Positions 1-7,175 of a DNA stretch of 64,000 nucleotides are shown here, one piece after another (the stretch's first letter is position 1; every line of letters begins with the position of its first letter). The notes under the pieces are model-generated. The model saw nothing but the letters and a program-made list of their open reading frames with translations, was not told the origin of the DNA and searched no databases. Made by a program: the position numbers and the translations under genes. The DNA lies in contig JAGHIZ010000069.1 in NCBI GenBank assembly GCA_017886875.1, forward strand, positions 1 to 64,000, given 5' to 3'. The DNA is from Butyricicoccus sp. Lineage in GTDB: Bacteria > Bacillota > Clostridia > Oscillospirales > Butyricicoccaceae.

Positions 1-231
1 CCTATATCTAATGCTATATATTTATGGTGATGTTTATATTATTCTGTTAAACTATTCTCCTAGTGGCTCATATCCAGTTATCCTACCATACACACATCTA
101 TTCAATATCTACTTTCTTACACTCTTTCTTCAATCTTAATATTCTAATGTATAGTTTCTACTCTCTAATTCAATATCTTATGGTTATACATATATCTTTA
201 ACTGCACCTTGATAGGGGAGTGGGTTCATAC

Positions 232-268
232 TAAAAACAAAACTCGCCTTAATCTAAACAGGCGAGTT
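232..268 (-). terminator. Orphan minus-strand intrinsic terminator
   Basis: A 9-bp stem AACTCGCCT/AGGCGAGTT (241-249 with 260-268) is followed on the minus strand by a T-rich tract (complement of 232-240). No minus-strand gene reads into it. A minus-strand promoter lies about 490 bp upstream at 737-765. Confidence 0.5.
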
Positions 269-454
269 CCTTAATTTATACAATATGTTTAATCATATAC
301 CGTCTTGTACACGATAAACCTAAACACTAAATACAATTTCCAGTATATTACAATACATATGGCTATAAATATTTTAACAAGTCATAGAAATGCTACCAAA
401 ATTCTACTTCTTAACCATATCCCTATAACACAATATGTATGTACTCAACTCAAT

Positions 455-490
455 GTGGTAATGTTGGTAATACTGGTAATGTGGTAATGT
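455..490. repeat. 9-bp tandem repeat, TGGTAA core, four copies
   Basis: The TGGTAA core starts at 456, 465, 474 and 482. The first three steps are exactly 9 bp; the last is 8 bp, as if one base had been lost. On the minus strand the period is three codons (ATT ACC xxx), so this may be the remnant of a coding repeat. Iteron-like binding sites are an alternative. Confidence 0.6.
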
Positions 491-665
491 ATCCTCTTTT
501 AATCAACATGGCAATAAAAAGCCATATAAATTCTTTTATCTATTTCACAATCAAAAAATAACTTCAATACACTTAATGTATTTACAATTTCAAACTTGCT
601 TTTTTAAAGTCTAAAATTTAACCAATATTCTATATCCAATAATTACTCTTAAACAGAACATATAT

Positions 666-701
666 GGTTACACTGGTTAAATCGGTTACAGTGGTTACAC
701 T
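666..701. repeat. 9-bp tandem repeat, GGTTACACT-like, four copies
   Basis: Four contiguous units are seen: GGTTACACT (666-674), GGTTAAATC (675-683), GGTTACAGT (684-692) and GGTTACACT (693-701). On the minus strand they read as SVT-TVT-DLT-SVT. The flanking reading frame is short and closed by stops, so a decayed protein repeat or an iteron-like array are both possible. Confidence 0.7.
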
Positions 702-736
702 TAAACACCTTATACCAACGCACTATATACACCATT

Positions 737-765
737 ATTCTAGCACATTATTTTTACCGTGTAAA
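737..765 (-). promoter_or_regulatory. Minus-strand sigma-A-like promoter without a gene
   Basis: On the minus strand, TTTACA (760-765) and TAGAAT (737-742) are 17 bp apart, with a TGn extension before the -10. No ORF follows; the first terminator downstream is at 232-268. Confidence 0.4.
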
Positions 766-915
766 CAAATAATATCTTATATTTTTCTAAATTTATAGAT
801 ATATTCAAGCTTGCCATGAATAAATATTAGTTTGCCACCGTTTGCCACTATACTATTGCCTTAAATATCTATGACTGTTTCTCACTCGTATATATGACTT
901 TTTAGACAAATATAA

Positions 916-944
916 TTGACTTTTTTCATAATATATGATAAAAT
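916..944 (+). promoter_or_regulatory. Sigma-A promoter of tRNA-Thr
   Basis: TTGACT (916-921), 17-bp spacer, TAAAAT (939-944). Predicted start near 951, about 22 nt before the mature tRNA 5' end. Confidence 0.75.
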
Positions 945-972
945 ATGCCTGTTTCAGTTACAAATATTACTT

Positions 973-1048
973 GCTACTGTAGCTCAGTCGGTAGAGCATC
1001 TCCCTCGTAATGAGAAGGTCACGTGTTCGAGTCACGCCAGTAGCTCCA
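973..1048 (+). tRNA. tRNA-Thr (CGT), CCA encoded
   Basis: A 76-nt cloverleaf. The acceptor GCTACTG (973-979) pairs with CAGTAGC (1038-1044), followed by T73 and an encoded CCA. D-stem GCTC/GAGC; anticodon loop CTCGTAA with anticodon CGT, read as threonine. Two stem positions are unpaired: C31 against U39 at the base of the anticodon stem, and A49 against C65 in the T-stem. These may be recent substitutions in a partly dispensable isoacceptor, since a UGU isoacceptor elsewhere could read ACG by wobble. A strong promoter and terminator flank it, so it is probably still transcribed. Confidence 0.88.
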
Positions 1049-1079
1049 AACCGCTTTTTTGTTAAAAAGCGGTTTTTTT
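1048..1079 (+). terminator. Intrinsic terminator after tRNA-Thr
   Basis: The stem AAACCGCTTTTT / AAAAAGCGGTTT with a short loop runs straight into a T-run ending near 1079. Confidence 0.85.
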
Positions 1080-1098
1080 ATATATAAGTAAAATGCTA

Positions 1099-1127
1099 TT
1101 GTAAAATAATGAGTATTATAATATAAT
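1099..1127 (+). promoter_or_regulatory. Sigma-A promoter of the padR gene
   Basis: TTGTAA (1099-1104), 17-bp spacer, TATAAT (1122-1127); a second overlapping TATAAT sits at 1117-1122. The start codon is 48 bp downstream. Confidence 0.6.
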
Positions 1128-1174
1128 CTAATACACAATGAAACTTTATCTCTTTAAATATAAATGGTGAAATT

Positions 1175-1714
1175 ATGAGAACTTTAAAATATGCTCTTTT
1201 GGGTATGTTAAATAAGCAAGATATGACAGGCTATGAGCTTATGAAACTTTTTGAAGGAGCTTTAGCGGAATTTTGGTCGGTTAAGCATAGCCAAATCTAT
1301 CCAGAGCTAAAAAGACTTACTGAAGAAGGTATGGTAACTTATACCGTTGAAATTTCGGGAAATGTGCTTGAAAAAAAGATATATTCAATAACAGAGCTTG
1401 GAAAACAAGATTTTATGAATTGGCTTAGTCAACCACATAAAATGAAAGCAACCCCTAAAGAAGAATTTCGTTTACAGCTTTTTTATTCATCAGCTCTTGA
1501 TATAGAGCGTCAGATTTATATATTAGAAGACCAATTAAAACAACATCAAGATAGACTTGAATATTTAAAGAAAAGTCAATTAGAGTTTGGCGAAGTGCCA
1601 AAAAAGGGAACATATGAATTTAGTGATTATTTAGTGCTCTTAGGTGCGATAAAACGTGAAGAAGGAATGTGTGACTGGTTAAATGAATGTATAAATATGT
1701 GTAAAGAAAATTAA
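1175..1714 (+). CDS. PadR-family transcriptional regulator
   Basis: A 179-residue protein with the PadR winged helix in residues 1-85: the N-terminal RTLKYALLGML helix, the TGYELMKLFEG segment, and the recognition region SQIYPELKRLTEEGMV. It is followed by a helical C-terminal dimerisation part (about 90-175). The family consists of DNA-binding repressors that respond to small ligands such as phenolics or antimicrobials; the ligand cannot be read from sequence. PadR genes often sit beside the transporter or detoxification gene they control, but here the neighbours are a tRNA and an AIM24 gene about 95 bp downstream, so the target is unclear. The ribosome site is weak (GGTGA at 1166-1170). Confidence 0.9.
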   Translation: MRTLKYALLGMLNKQDMTGYELMKLFEGALAEFWSVKHSQIYPELKRLTEEGMVTYTVEISGNVLEKKIYSITELGKQDFMNWLSQPHKMKATPKEEFRLQLFYSSALDIERQIYILEDQLKQHQDRLEYLKKSQLEFGEVPKKGTYEFSDYLVLLGAIKREEGMCDWLNECINMCKEN

Positions 1715-1721
1715 ATATAGC

Positions 1722-1750
1722 TTTAAAGCATATAATATCTGTGGTAGAAT
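1722..1750 (+). promoter_or_regulatory. Putative sigma-A promoter before the AIM24 gene
   Basis: TTTAAA (1722-1727), 17-bp spacer, TAGAAT (1745-1750). The -35 is only moderately like the consensus, so this is tentative. If real, the AIM24 gene can be transcribed separately from padR. Confidence 0.4.
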
Positions 1751-1809
1751 ATTATTGTGCTATTAGATAAAAATAGCTGTGGATTTTATTTATGAATGGA
1801 GGGTGCTAA

Positions 1810-2583
1810 ATGTACCAGATTCAAAACTTCACAAACAATGATGACATTAAAATCTTAAATCAGCTTGGACCATTTATGGTTGTTGAGTATCAAAGAGATT
1901 TAAGTGTTATGCCACATGAAGCACAAATAGCTTTTTTCTGTAATGAAATGAATGTGCGTAAACGTCAAGTTATATGCGATATGAGCAAGGCACAGGGCAT
2001 TACACTTCAAGCAGGTGCTATGCAGTGGACGGTTGGAGATGTAAATGCTACAACTGGTATTAAAGGTGTAGGAGATTTCTTTGGAAAAGCACTGCGTGGA
2101 CAGGTAACTGGTGAATCTGCAATAAAACCAGAATATGTCGGAAATGGTACTTTAGTGCTTGAGCCTACATATAAACATATACTACTTGTAGATATGAGCC
2201 AATGGGGCGGAAATATAGTGCTTGATGATGGTTTGTTTCTTGCATGTGAGTCAAGTTTAAAGCATAAGGCAGTTATGCGTTCTAATCTATCATCTGCGGT
2301 TGCAGGTGGAGAGGGCTTATTTAATTTAGGTATTCAGGGTGTAGGTACACTTTGTCTTGAGTCTCCAGTGCCAAAGGAAGAACTTATAGAGATTACACTT
2401 CAAAATGATGTACTAAAAGTTGATGGTAATATGGCAATCGCTTGGAGTGGTACACTCGACTTTACAGTTGAGCGTTCTGGTAAAACACTTATTGGTTCAG
2501 CGGCTTCTGGTGAAGGCTTAGTAAATGTATATCGTGGTACAGGTAGAGTATTGCTTGCACCTGTAGTAAAAGGCCCAGTATAA
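1810..2583 (+). CDS. AIM24 / DUF124-family protein
   Basis: A 257-residue protein of the AIM24 (TIGR00266/DUF124) family. It has the repeated beta-rich pattern of the family: residues near 60-75 (ITLQAGAMQWTVGDV), a central glycine-rich stretch (near 75-100) and a late AVAGGEGLFNLGIQGVG segment typical of the double-psi-like fold. The biochemical role of bacterial members is unknown; the name comes from a mitochondrial yeast protein. There is no signal peptide or membrane segment, so it is probably cytoplasmic. A strong ribosome site GGAGGG lies at 1798-1803, and the gene ends at a terminator shared with the convergent rnj gene. Confidence 0.88.
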   Translation: MYQIQNFTNNDDIKILNQLGPFMVVEYQRDLSVMPHEAQIAFFCNEMNVRKRQVICDMSKAQGITLQAGAMQWTVGDVNATTGIKGVGDFFGKALRGQVTGESAIKPEYVGNGTLVLEPTYKHILLVDMSQWGGNIVLDDGLFLACESSLKHKAVMRSNLSSAVAGGEGLFNLGIQGVGTLCLESPVPKEELIEITLQNDVLKVDGNMAIAWSGTLDFTVERSGKTLIGSAASGEGLVNVYRGTGRVLLAPVVKGPV

Positions 2584-2587
2584 AATG

Positions 2588-2620
2588 AAAAACGCATTGC
2601 TTAGGCAATGCGTTTTTTTA
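2588..2620 (+). terminator. Intrinsic terminator, AIM24 gene (bidirectional)
   Basis: A 10-bp stem AACGCATTGC/GCAATGCGTT (2591-2600 with 2605-2614) followed by a T-run. The A-rich 5' flank lets it also serve rnj on the minus strand. Confidence 0.85.
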
Positions 2621-2623
2621 TGC

Positions 2624-4282
2624 TTAAATTTCCATAATAATTGGTAAAATCATAGGGCTGCGTTTTGTTTTCTTAAATAAATAATCACTAAGTGCACCCT
2701 TAACAGCCAGTTTAATACCGTTCCAATCACGAACACCTTCATCAAGGCAGCGGTCAAGTGCAATTTGACAAGTGTTTCTTAGTTCCTCCATAAGTGGTTC
2801 AGCTTCCTTAACATATACAAAACCACGGGAAACAATATCAGGGCCTGCTATAACAACTCTTGATGTTGCATCAATAGTCATAACAACAACTAACAGACCA
2901 TCTTCAGAGAGGTGCTTTCTATCACGCAATACAGCAGAACCAACGTCACCTATACCAAGTCCATCAACAAGCACTCTGCCAGATGGTACAGGATTTCCAA
3001 GACGTATCGAGCGTTCACCAATCTCTATAGGTCGTCCAATTTCGCCAACGATAGTATTGCGTTTAGGCATACCCATTTTCTGAGCTATTTGAGCATGCAT
3101 ACACAGCATACGATGCTCACCATGTACAGGGATAAAATACTTAGGCTTACATAGTGCGAGCATTAATTTTTGCTCCTCTTGGCAAGCATGACCTGAAACA
3201 TGAAGTGCAGCATTACGGTCATAAATAACTTCTGCACCCTTTTTATAAAGCTCATTTATCATATTATTTACAGCTTTCTCGTTCCCTGGGATAGCAGAAG
3301 CAGCAATGAGAATACGGTCACCGGCTATAACGTCTACTTGTTTATGGCTATTATATGCCATACGATAAAGTGCAGACATGGTTTCACCTTGAGAGCCAGT
3401 TGACACAATAACAATTTGCTCTTTAGGATATCGTCTAATTTCTGACATATCAATCAAAACCTTGCCTTTATCTTGTAAATAACCAAGTTCACCAGCAACG
3501 GTTATGATTTTTTCCATGCTTCGACCACAAACAGCAACTTTTCTGCCATATTTTGCAGCTATATCTAATATCTGCTGTAAACGTGATACATTAGATGCGA
3601 ATGTTGCAATAATAATTCTTTCACGGCAGTTTTTAAAGAAGTTTTCAAGACCTGCACCAACAGTTTGTTCTGATGGTGTATATCCTGCACGTTCAACATT
3701 GGTTGAGTCACTCATAAGAGCAAGAACGCCTTCTTTACCGAGTTCGCCAAAACGAGCAAGGTCTATCATATCGCCATAAGCAGGTGTAAGGTCAACTTTA
3801 AAGTCACCTGTATGAATGATAGTACCTAGTGGAGTGCGAATAGCCAAAGCAACTGCATCTGCAATGGAGTGGTTAGTGTGGATAAATTCAACAGTAAAAC
3901 AGCCAAGTTTCACTGTATCACCAGCTTTAACACGATTAAAGCGAACTCTTGAAGGCATACGGTGTTCTGTTAGTTTTGCTTCAATCATGCCACAAGTAAG
4001 ACGAGTACCATAAACAGGGGCATTCATTTCACGAAGCACATAAGGCAGACCACCGATATGGTCTTCATGTCCATGGGTGATAAGATAACCACGCAGTTTC
4101 CTAACATTACGCTTTAGGTATGTTGTGTCTGGAATTACAAGGTCAACACCGAGCATATCATCATCAGGAAACGCTAAACCACAGTCAATTACGATGATAT
4201 CGTTACCAAACTCAATAAGAGTCATGTTTTTACCGATTTCATCAAGACCACCAAGCGGAATAATCTTCAGTTTTTCTCTCAT
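2624..4282 (-). CDS. rnj: Ribonuclease J
   Basis: A metallo-beta-lactamase/beta-CASP ribonuclease of 552 residues, the usual length for RNase J, which combines 5'-3' exonuclease and endonuclease activity in RNA decay and rRNA maturation. Visible motifs: HGHEDH at residues 70-75 (zinc ligands), HTGDFK, SDSTN, and the beta-CASP HVSGHA followed by PVHGEHR. I chose the ATG at 4282 because the protein then starts MREKLKIIPLGGLDEIG, typical of the family, and AAAGGAAAG lies just upstream; a TTG 33 bp further upstream is possible. The gene is alone on this strand. Its roughly 100-nt 5' region can fold (GGAAG...CTTCC, near 4345-4382), which might allow feedback control. Confidence 0.95.
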   Translation of the reverse strand: MREKLKIIPLGGLDEIGKNMTLIEFGNDIIVIDCGLAFPDDDMLGVDLVIPDTTYLKRNVRKLRGYLITHGHEDHIGGLPYVLREMNAPVYGTRLTCGMIEAKLTEHRMPSRVRFNRVKAGDTVKLGCFTVEFIHTNHSIADAVALAIRTPLGTIIHTGDFKVDLTPAYGDMIDLARFGELGKEGVLALMSDSTNVERAGYTPSEQTVGAGLENFFKNCRERIIIATFASNVSRLQQILDIAAKYGRKVAVCGRSMEKIITVAGELGYLQDKGKVLIDMSEIRRYPKEQIVIVSTGSQGETMSALYRMAYNSHKQVDVIAGDRILIAASAIPGNEKAVNNMINELYKKGAEVIYDRNAALHVSGHACQEEQKLMLALCKPKYFIPVHGEHRMLCMHAQIAQKMGMPKRNTIVGEIGRPIEIGERSIRLGNPVPSGRVLVDGLGIGDVGSAVLRDRKHLSEDGLLVVVMTIDATSRVVIAGPDIVSRGFVYVKEAEPLMEELRNTCQIALDRCLDEGVRDWNGIKLAVKGALSDYLFKKTKRSPMILPIIMEI

Positions 4283-4579
4283 AATATCGATATCACTTTC
4301 CTTTACTAAAATCAAATGTTTTTATATCTGGAAAAATCCAGTTAAGGAAGTACCGGTTTTAAAGCACCGTCAGGTCTTCCGTATCTTCAAAATAATGTGT
4401 GTATCCACAATCCGATAAACAATTATAATAATTGTATCATAAGTAAAATTATTTGTACAGCGATTAAAAATTAAATAATATTTTTATTAAAAATACGGGA
4501 AATAATAAATACAAAAAGTAATATATAAAATAAATATAACAAAATGAAATCGGAAAATTAATTTTTTTCGGGAAATTGT

Positions 4580-4608
4580 TTGACAAAGTGGACTGACTTG
4601 CGTATGAT
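4580..4608 (+). promoter_or_regulatory. Strong sigma-A promoter of the 3D-domain gene
   Basis: TTGACA (4580-4585), exactly 17 bp, TATGAT (4603-4608). Transcription should start near 4615, leaving a leader of about 108 nt. Confidence 0.8.
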
Positions 4609-4614
4609 GATTAC

Positions 4615-4723
4615 AAAGCGGTAACAAACAGAAAACAGTTTGGTAACACCGCAAAAGATTTTTTAAAAGGCAAATGCCTATATCGCTTGTGTAGCGAAAT
4701 CTATCTTAACTAGGAGTTTATTT
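4615..4723 (+). promoter_or_regulatory. Structured 5' leader of the 3D-domain gene
   Basis: Three hairpins can be drawn: GCGGT (4618-4622) with ACCGC (4648-4652), enclosing CAAAC/GTTTG (4625-4629 with 4638-4642); AGGC/GCCT (4668-4679); and TCGCT/AGCGA (4683-4687 with 4693-4697). A T6 run follows the first hairpin at a short distance. The ribosome site AGGAG is at about 4712. It does not match the c-di-AMP (ydaO) riboswitch consensus known upstream of many wall hydrolases. Function is unassigned. Confidence 0.4.
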
Positions 4724-5386
4724 ATGCATTTCAAGAAGATGAAAAGTCTGCTTTGTCTACCAGCTATCGCATTATGTGCAACTTTAAGCATTAGTTCGGC
4801 TTCCGCACATGATGCTACTATCTCTAGCAATATTCCTGCATCAGATACATCAGTAGCTTCTATCGGCATGATTTCATCGAATGAACAAGTTGCTATTGGT
4901 TTAGTTCGTACAACTGAAGAAATGGTTCGTGCACGTGAAGAACTTGCAGCTCGTCAAGCAGCTATTGAGGCTGCAAAGCTTGCAGAGGAGCAAGAAGCCA
5001 TTCAAGCAGCAAATCCATATATTCCTAACTATGAACGTGTAGTTGCTTATTCTCCTGATTATATTGCAAACCAGTCTATCACAGCAAATGGTACAGCGTT
5101 AGGTAATTTTAAGCTTACATTCTATTGTGCTTGTGAACAGTGTAGCGGTGGTTATGGAAACAACACAGCAACAGGCACTAAATGTACAGAAGGTCGTACA
5201 ATCGCAGTAGACCCAAAGGTTATCCCACTTGGCAGTGAAGTTTTTATTGAAGGTTTCGGTTCATTTATCGCTGAGGATACTGGCGGAGCTATCAAGCAAA
5301 ATAAAATTGATATTTATTTAAGTGACCATGACCGTTGTTATTCCTTAGGCGTGGCAAAAGCTAATGTTTATTTAATGAACAAGTAA
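4724..5386 (+). CDS. Secreted 3D-domain cell-wall protein
   Basis: A 220-residue protein with a signal peptide (residues 1-28, hydrophobic core LLCLPAIALCATLSI, cleavage after SSASA). A charged, probably coiled middle follows (about 55-95, rich in E, A and R). The C-terminal 3D domain (about 125-220) shows the AVDPKVIPLGSEVFIEG and AEDTGGAIKQNKIDIYLSD signatures with the family aspartates. 3D domains are MltA-like double-psi beta-barrels found in peptidoglycan lytic enzymes such as YocH and resuscitation factors, so wall remodelling is the likely role. There is no LysM or SH3 anchor, so the coiled segment may do the targeting. The strong promoter and folded leader suggest regulated, possibly high, expression. 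Confidence 0.9.
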   Translation: MHFKKMKSLLCLPAIALCATLSISSASAHDATISSNIPASDTSVASIGMISSNEQVAIGLVRTTEEMVRAREELAARQAAIEAAKLAEEQEAIQAANPYIPNYERVVAYSPDYIANQSITANGTALGNFKLTFYCACEQCSGGYGNNTATGTKCTEGRTIAVDPKVIPLGSEVFIEGFGSFIAEDTGGAIKQNKIDIYLSDHDRCYSLGVAKANVYLMNK

Positions 5387-5391
5387 TATAA

Positions 5392-5422
5392 AAAGGCGGG
5401 CTTTAAAAGCTCGCCTTTAGTG
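5392..5422. terminator. Bidirectional hairpin terminator
   Basis: AAAGGCGGGCTT (5392-5403) pairs with AAGCTCGCCTTT (5407-5418) with one G-U. It lies between the convergent 3D-domain and glycosyltransferase genes and has T-rich sequence on both sides. Confidence 0.75.
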
Positions 5423-5424
5423 TT

Positions 5425-6561
5425 TTACTTTTCTGACGGCATTTGCATAATAAAATCGCAAAGCTGTTTAGTAGCATTAGGGTGTGCAACTTCATTCATG
5501 GTTTTTCTTATGCTTTCCAGTCTTGCAGGGCTATTAAATAAATGATATACAGCCTCATCAACAGGAAAAGTCTTTGTTACATAAAGTGAAATGCCATTGT
5601 TTAGTAAAAATTCAACATTTCTTTCTTCATGTCCAGGGATAGGATTTACTAAAATCATAGGCAGATTTTTAGCGAGTGCCTCAGAAACAGTAAGTCCTCC
5701 TGGTTTTGTTATAATACAATCTGATGCACTCATCATAACTTCTACATTGGTTACAAATCCATAAGGATAAATGGAAGCTTTACCATTGTATTCATCAAGT
5801 GTTTCAATTAGGTTTTTATATTGTTTTTTGTTATTTCCGCATACAACAAGCATTTGGAAATCCATACCTATAGTTAAAAGGCTTTGTATAATTTTTTTAT
5901 GATTTGAATAGCCCATACTACCACCCATCATAAGTATGGTTGGACGGTTTGCATCTATACCGAGTTCTTTGCAAGCATCTTCACGGGAAATAGCTTTACT
6001 AAATTTAGGGTGAATTGGTATACCAAAATGAAGTAAACGGTCAGCAGTTATACCACGTTTTAAAGAGCGATGGTGAAGAAGTTCACTTGCGGTTACTATG
6101 TAATCTATATAAGGTACATTTTCCCAATAAGGGTGAATTGTATAGTCTGTTATAATACCTATTGTTCGAGTAGAAAGCAGACCACGTTTTTTGATTTCAT
6201 TTATAAGCTGTGCGGCAAAGACATGCGTACAAACAAGTACATCAGGGTTAAAATCGGTTATAATACGTGCAAATTTTGATGCACCAAGAGCATTAACAAT
6301 ATTAAGTATGCTTATTGGTGTGGTAAAATAGCTTGAGCCGTGGTTTTCTGCAAGAGCATATACAAGCCTGTAAAGCTCTTTTGTATGCTTTGAAGAAAAC
6401 AAATAACCTTTATCAATGGTGCTTTTAACTATTCGATTTATATATTCATAAACATCAAGGGTGCAAACATCTGCACCTTGACTTTTAAGCATATCGCCTA
6501 CTGCTTTGGCTGTTGCATGATGACCAAAGCCAGCAGTTACGGATAAAATCATTACTTTCAT
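5425..6561 (-). CDS. MGDG synthase / UgtP-type glycosyltransferase
   Basis: A 378-residue GT-B glycosyltransferase of the family containing plant MGDG synthase and Bacillus UgtP, which adds sugar from a UDP-sugar to diacylglycerol at the membrane surface to make glycolipids and lipoteichoic acid anchors. The N-terminal acceptor domain begins MKVMILSVTAGFGHHATAKA with the family GxGH motif. The C-terminal donor domain has MGGSMGY, KPGGLTVSEAL and a late PGHEERN motif. There is no membrane segment, which fits a peripheral membrane enzyme. It is monocistronic and divergent from niaR. Sugar and acceptor specificity cannot be read from sequence. Confidence 0.88.
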   Translation of the reverse strand: MKVMILSVTAGFGHHATAKAVGDMLKSQGADVCTLDVYEYINRIVKSTIDKGYLFSSKHTKELYRLVYALAENHGSSYFTTPISILNIVNALGASKFARIITDFNPDVLVCTHVFAAQLINEIKKRGLLSTRTIGIITDYTIHPYWENVPYIDYIVTASELLHHRSLKRGITADRLLHFGIPIHPKFSKAISREDACKELGIDANRPTILMMGGSMGYSNHKKIIQSLLTIGMDFQMLVVCGNNKKQYKNLIETLDEYNGKASIYPYGFVTNVEVMMSASDCIITKPGGLTVSEALAKNLPMILVNPIPGHEERNVEFLLNNGISLYVTKTFPVDEAVYHLFNSPARLESIRKTMNEVAHPNATKQLCDFIMQMPSEK

Positions 6562-6590
6562 AAATAACTCCTAACTTTATTGTGTGTAAC

Positions 6591-6619
6591 TTGTAAAAAA
6601 AGTTGTGTTATGATAAAAT
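6591..6619 (+). promoter_or_regulatory. Sigma-A promoter of niaR with partial dyad
   Basis: TTGTAA (6591-6596), 17-bp spacer, TAAAAT (6614-6619). The -35 overlaps an imperfect inverted repeat (AACTT ... AAGTT, about 6588-6605) that could be an autoregulatory operator. That reading is inference. Confidence 0.5.
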
Positions 6620-6649
6620 AACAAAAAATAAGAAGGAAGGCGGTAAAAA

Positions 6650-7171
6650 GTGGTTGCCTGTGAAAGACGAGAGAAAATCAAAGATATTTTAAGTAATACA
6701 TCAGTTCCTGTAAGTGCAAGTAAACTTGCAAAAGAATGTGATGTTAGCCGTCAAATAATAGTAGGTGATATAGCACTGATAAGAGCTGGAGGACTGGACA
6801 TTCAAGCAACGCCTAGAGGTTATATATTGAGCAAACAGCCTAAAAATGATTTTTATGAAGGCTGTATTGCATGTTTACATACGCAAGATATGCTTGAAAC
6901 AGAGCTATATACAATTTTAGATTTTGGCGGAAGTATTATTGATGTTACAGTTACTCATGCAGTATATGGTGAAATAAGTGCCAATTTGCAGCTTAATTCA
7001 CGATTTGATGCCGATTTATTTTTACAAAAGCTTAAAAATACAGAGGCAAGACCGCTTTCAGCACTTACAGATGGAGTACATCTCCATAAAATAAGGTGTG
7101 CATCTAAGGAAATTTTTGATAGAATTTGTGATGCATTAAAACAAAAAGGCATTTTATTCAATAATGAATAA
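6650..7171 (+). CDS. niaR: NiaR-type transcription repressor (3H domain)
   Basis: A 173-residue protein with an HTH_11 winged helix at residues 1-60 (SASKLAKECDVSRQIIVGDI) and a C-terminal 3H domain named for conserved histidines, seen here in CLHTQD, TVTHAVYG and GVHLHK. NiaR (Bacillus YrxA) senses nicotinic acid and represses NAD biosynthesis and niacin uptake genes. The start is GTG at 6650, set by AAGGAAGGCGG at 6633-6643. No NAD gene is adjacent, so its targets are elsewhere. It is convergent with birA, only 4 bp apart. Confidence 0.9.
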   Translation: MVACERREKIKDILSNTSVPVSASKLAKECDVSRQIIVGDIALIRAGGLDIQATPRGYILSKQPKNDFYEGCIACLHTQDMLETELYTILDFGGSIIDVTVTHAVYGEISANLQLNSRFDADLFLQKLKNTEARPLSALTDGVHLHKIRCASKEIFDRICDALKQKGILFNNE

Positions 7172-7175
7172 TAAA

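Larger units (their letters stand above)
1..972. other. Gene-free, AT-rich, apparently decayed region
   Basis: No credible coding region is present; every frame is broken by frequent stops. It holds two clusters of 9-bp tandem repeats (455-490 and 666-701), a short repeated GTTTGCCAC motif (830-838 and 840-848), a hairpin with a minus-strand T-tract (241-268) and a minus-strand sigma-A-like promoter (737-765). Read on the minus strand, the repeats give short tracts such as SVTTVTDLTSVT, suggesting remnants of coding sequence with tripeptide repeats. The parent gene is not recognisable. Confidence 0.6.
4283..4723. other. Intergenic region between divergent rnj and the 3D-domain gene
   Basis: A 441-bp AT-rich stretch. 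The rnj side (4283-4440) holds the rnj leader and probable promoter elements on the minus strand that I could not fix confidently. 4440-4575 is simple AT-rich sequence with nothing I recognise. 4580-4723 carries a perfect plus-strand promoter and a folded leader, listed separately. Confidence 0.6.

Noticed and set aside
1..1048. Integrated element attached at tRNA-Thr
   Set aside because: The decayed region is on the 5' side of the tRNA, whereas integrases normally use the 3' end, and no repeat of the tRNA 3' end or integrase gene was seen.
4600..4723. c-di-AMP (ydaO/yuaA) riboswitch before the 3D-domain gene
   Set aside because: The gene type fits, but the conserved core of that riboswitch is not present; only generic hairpins are seen.
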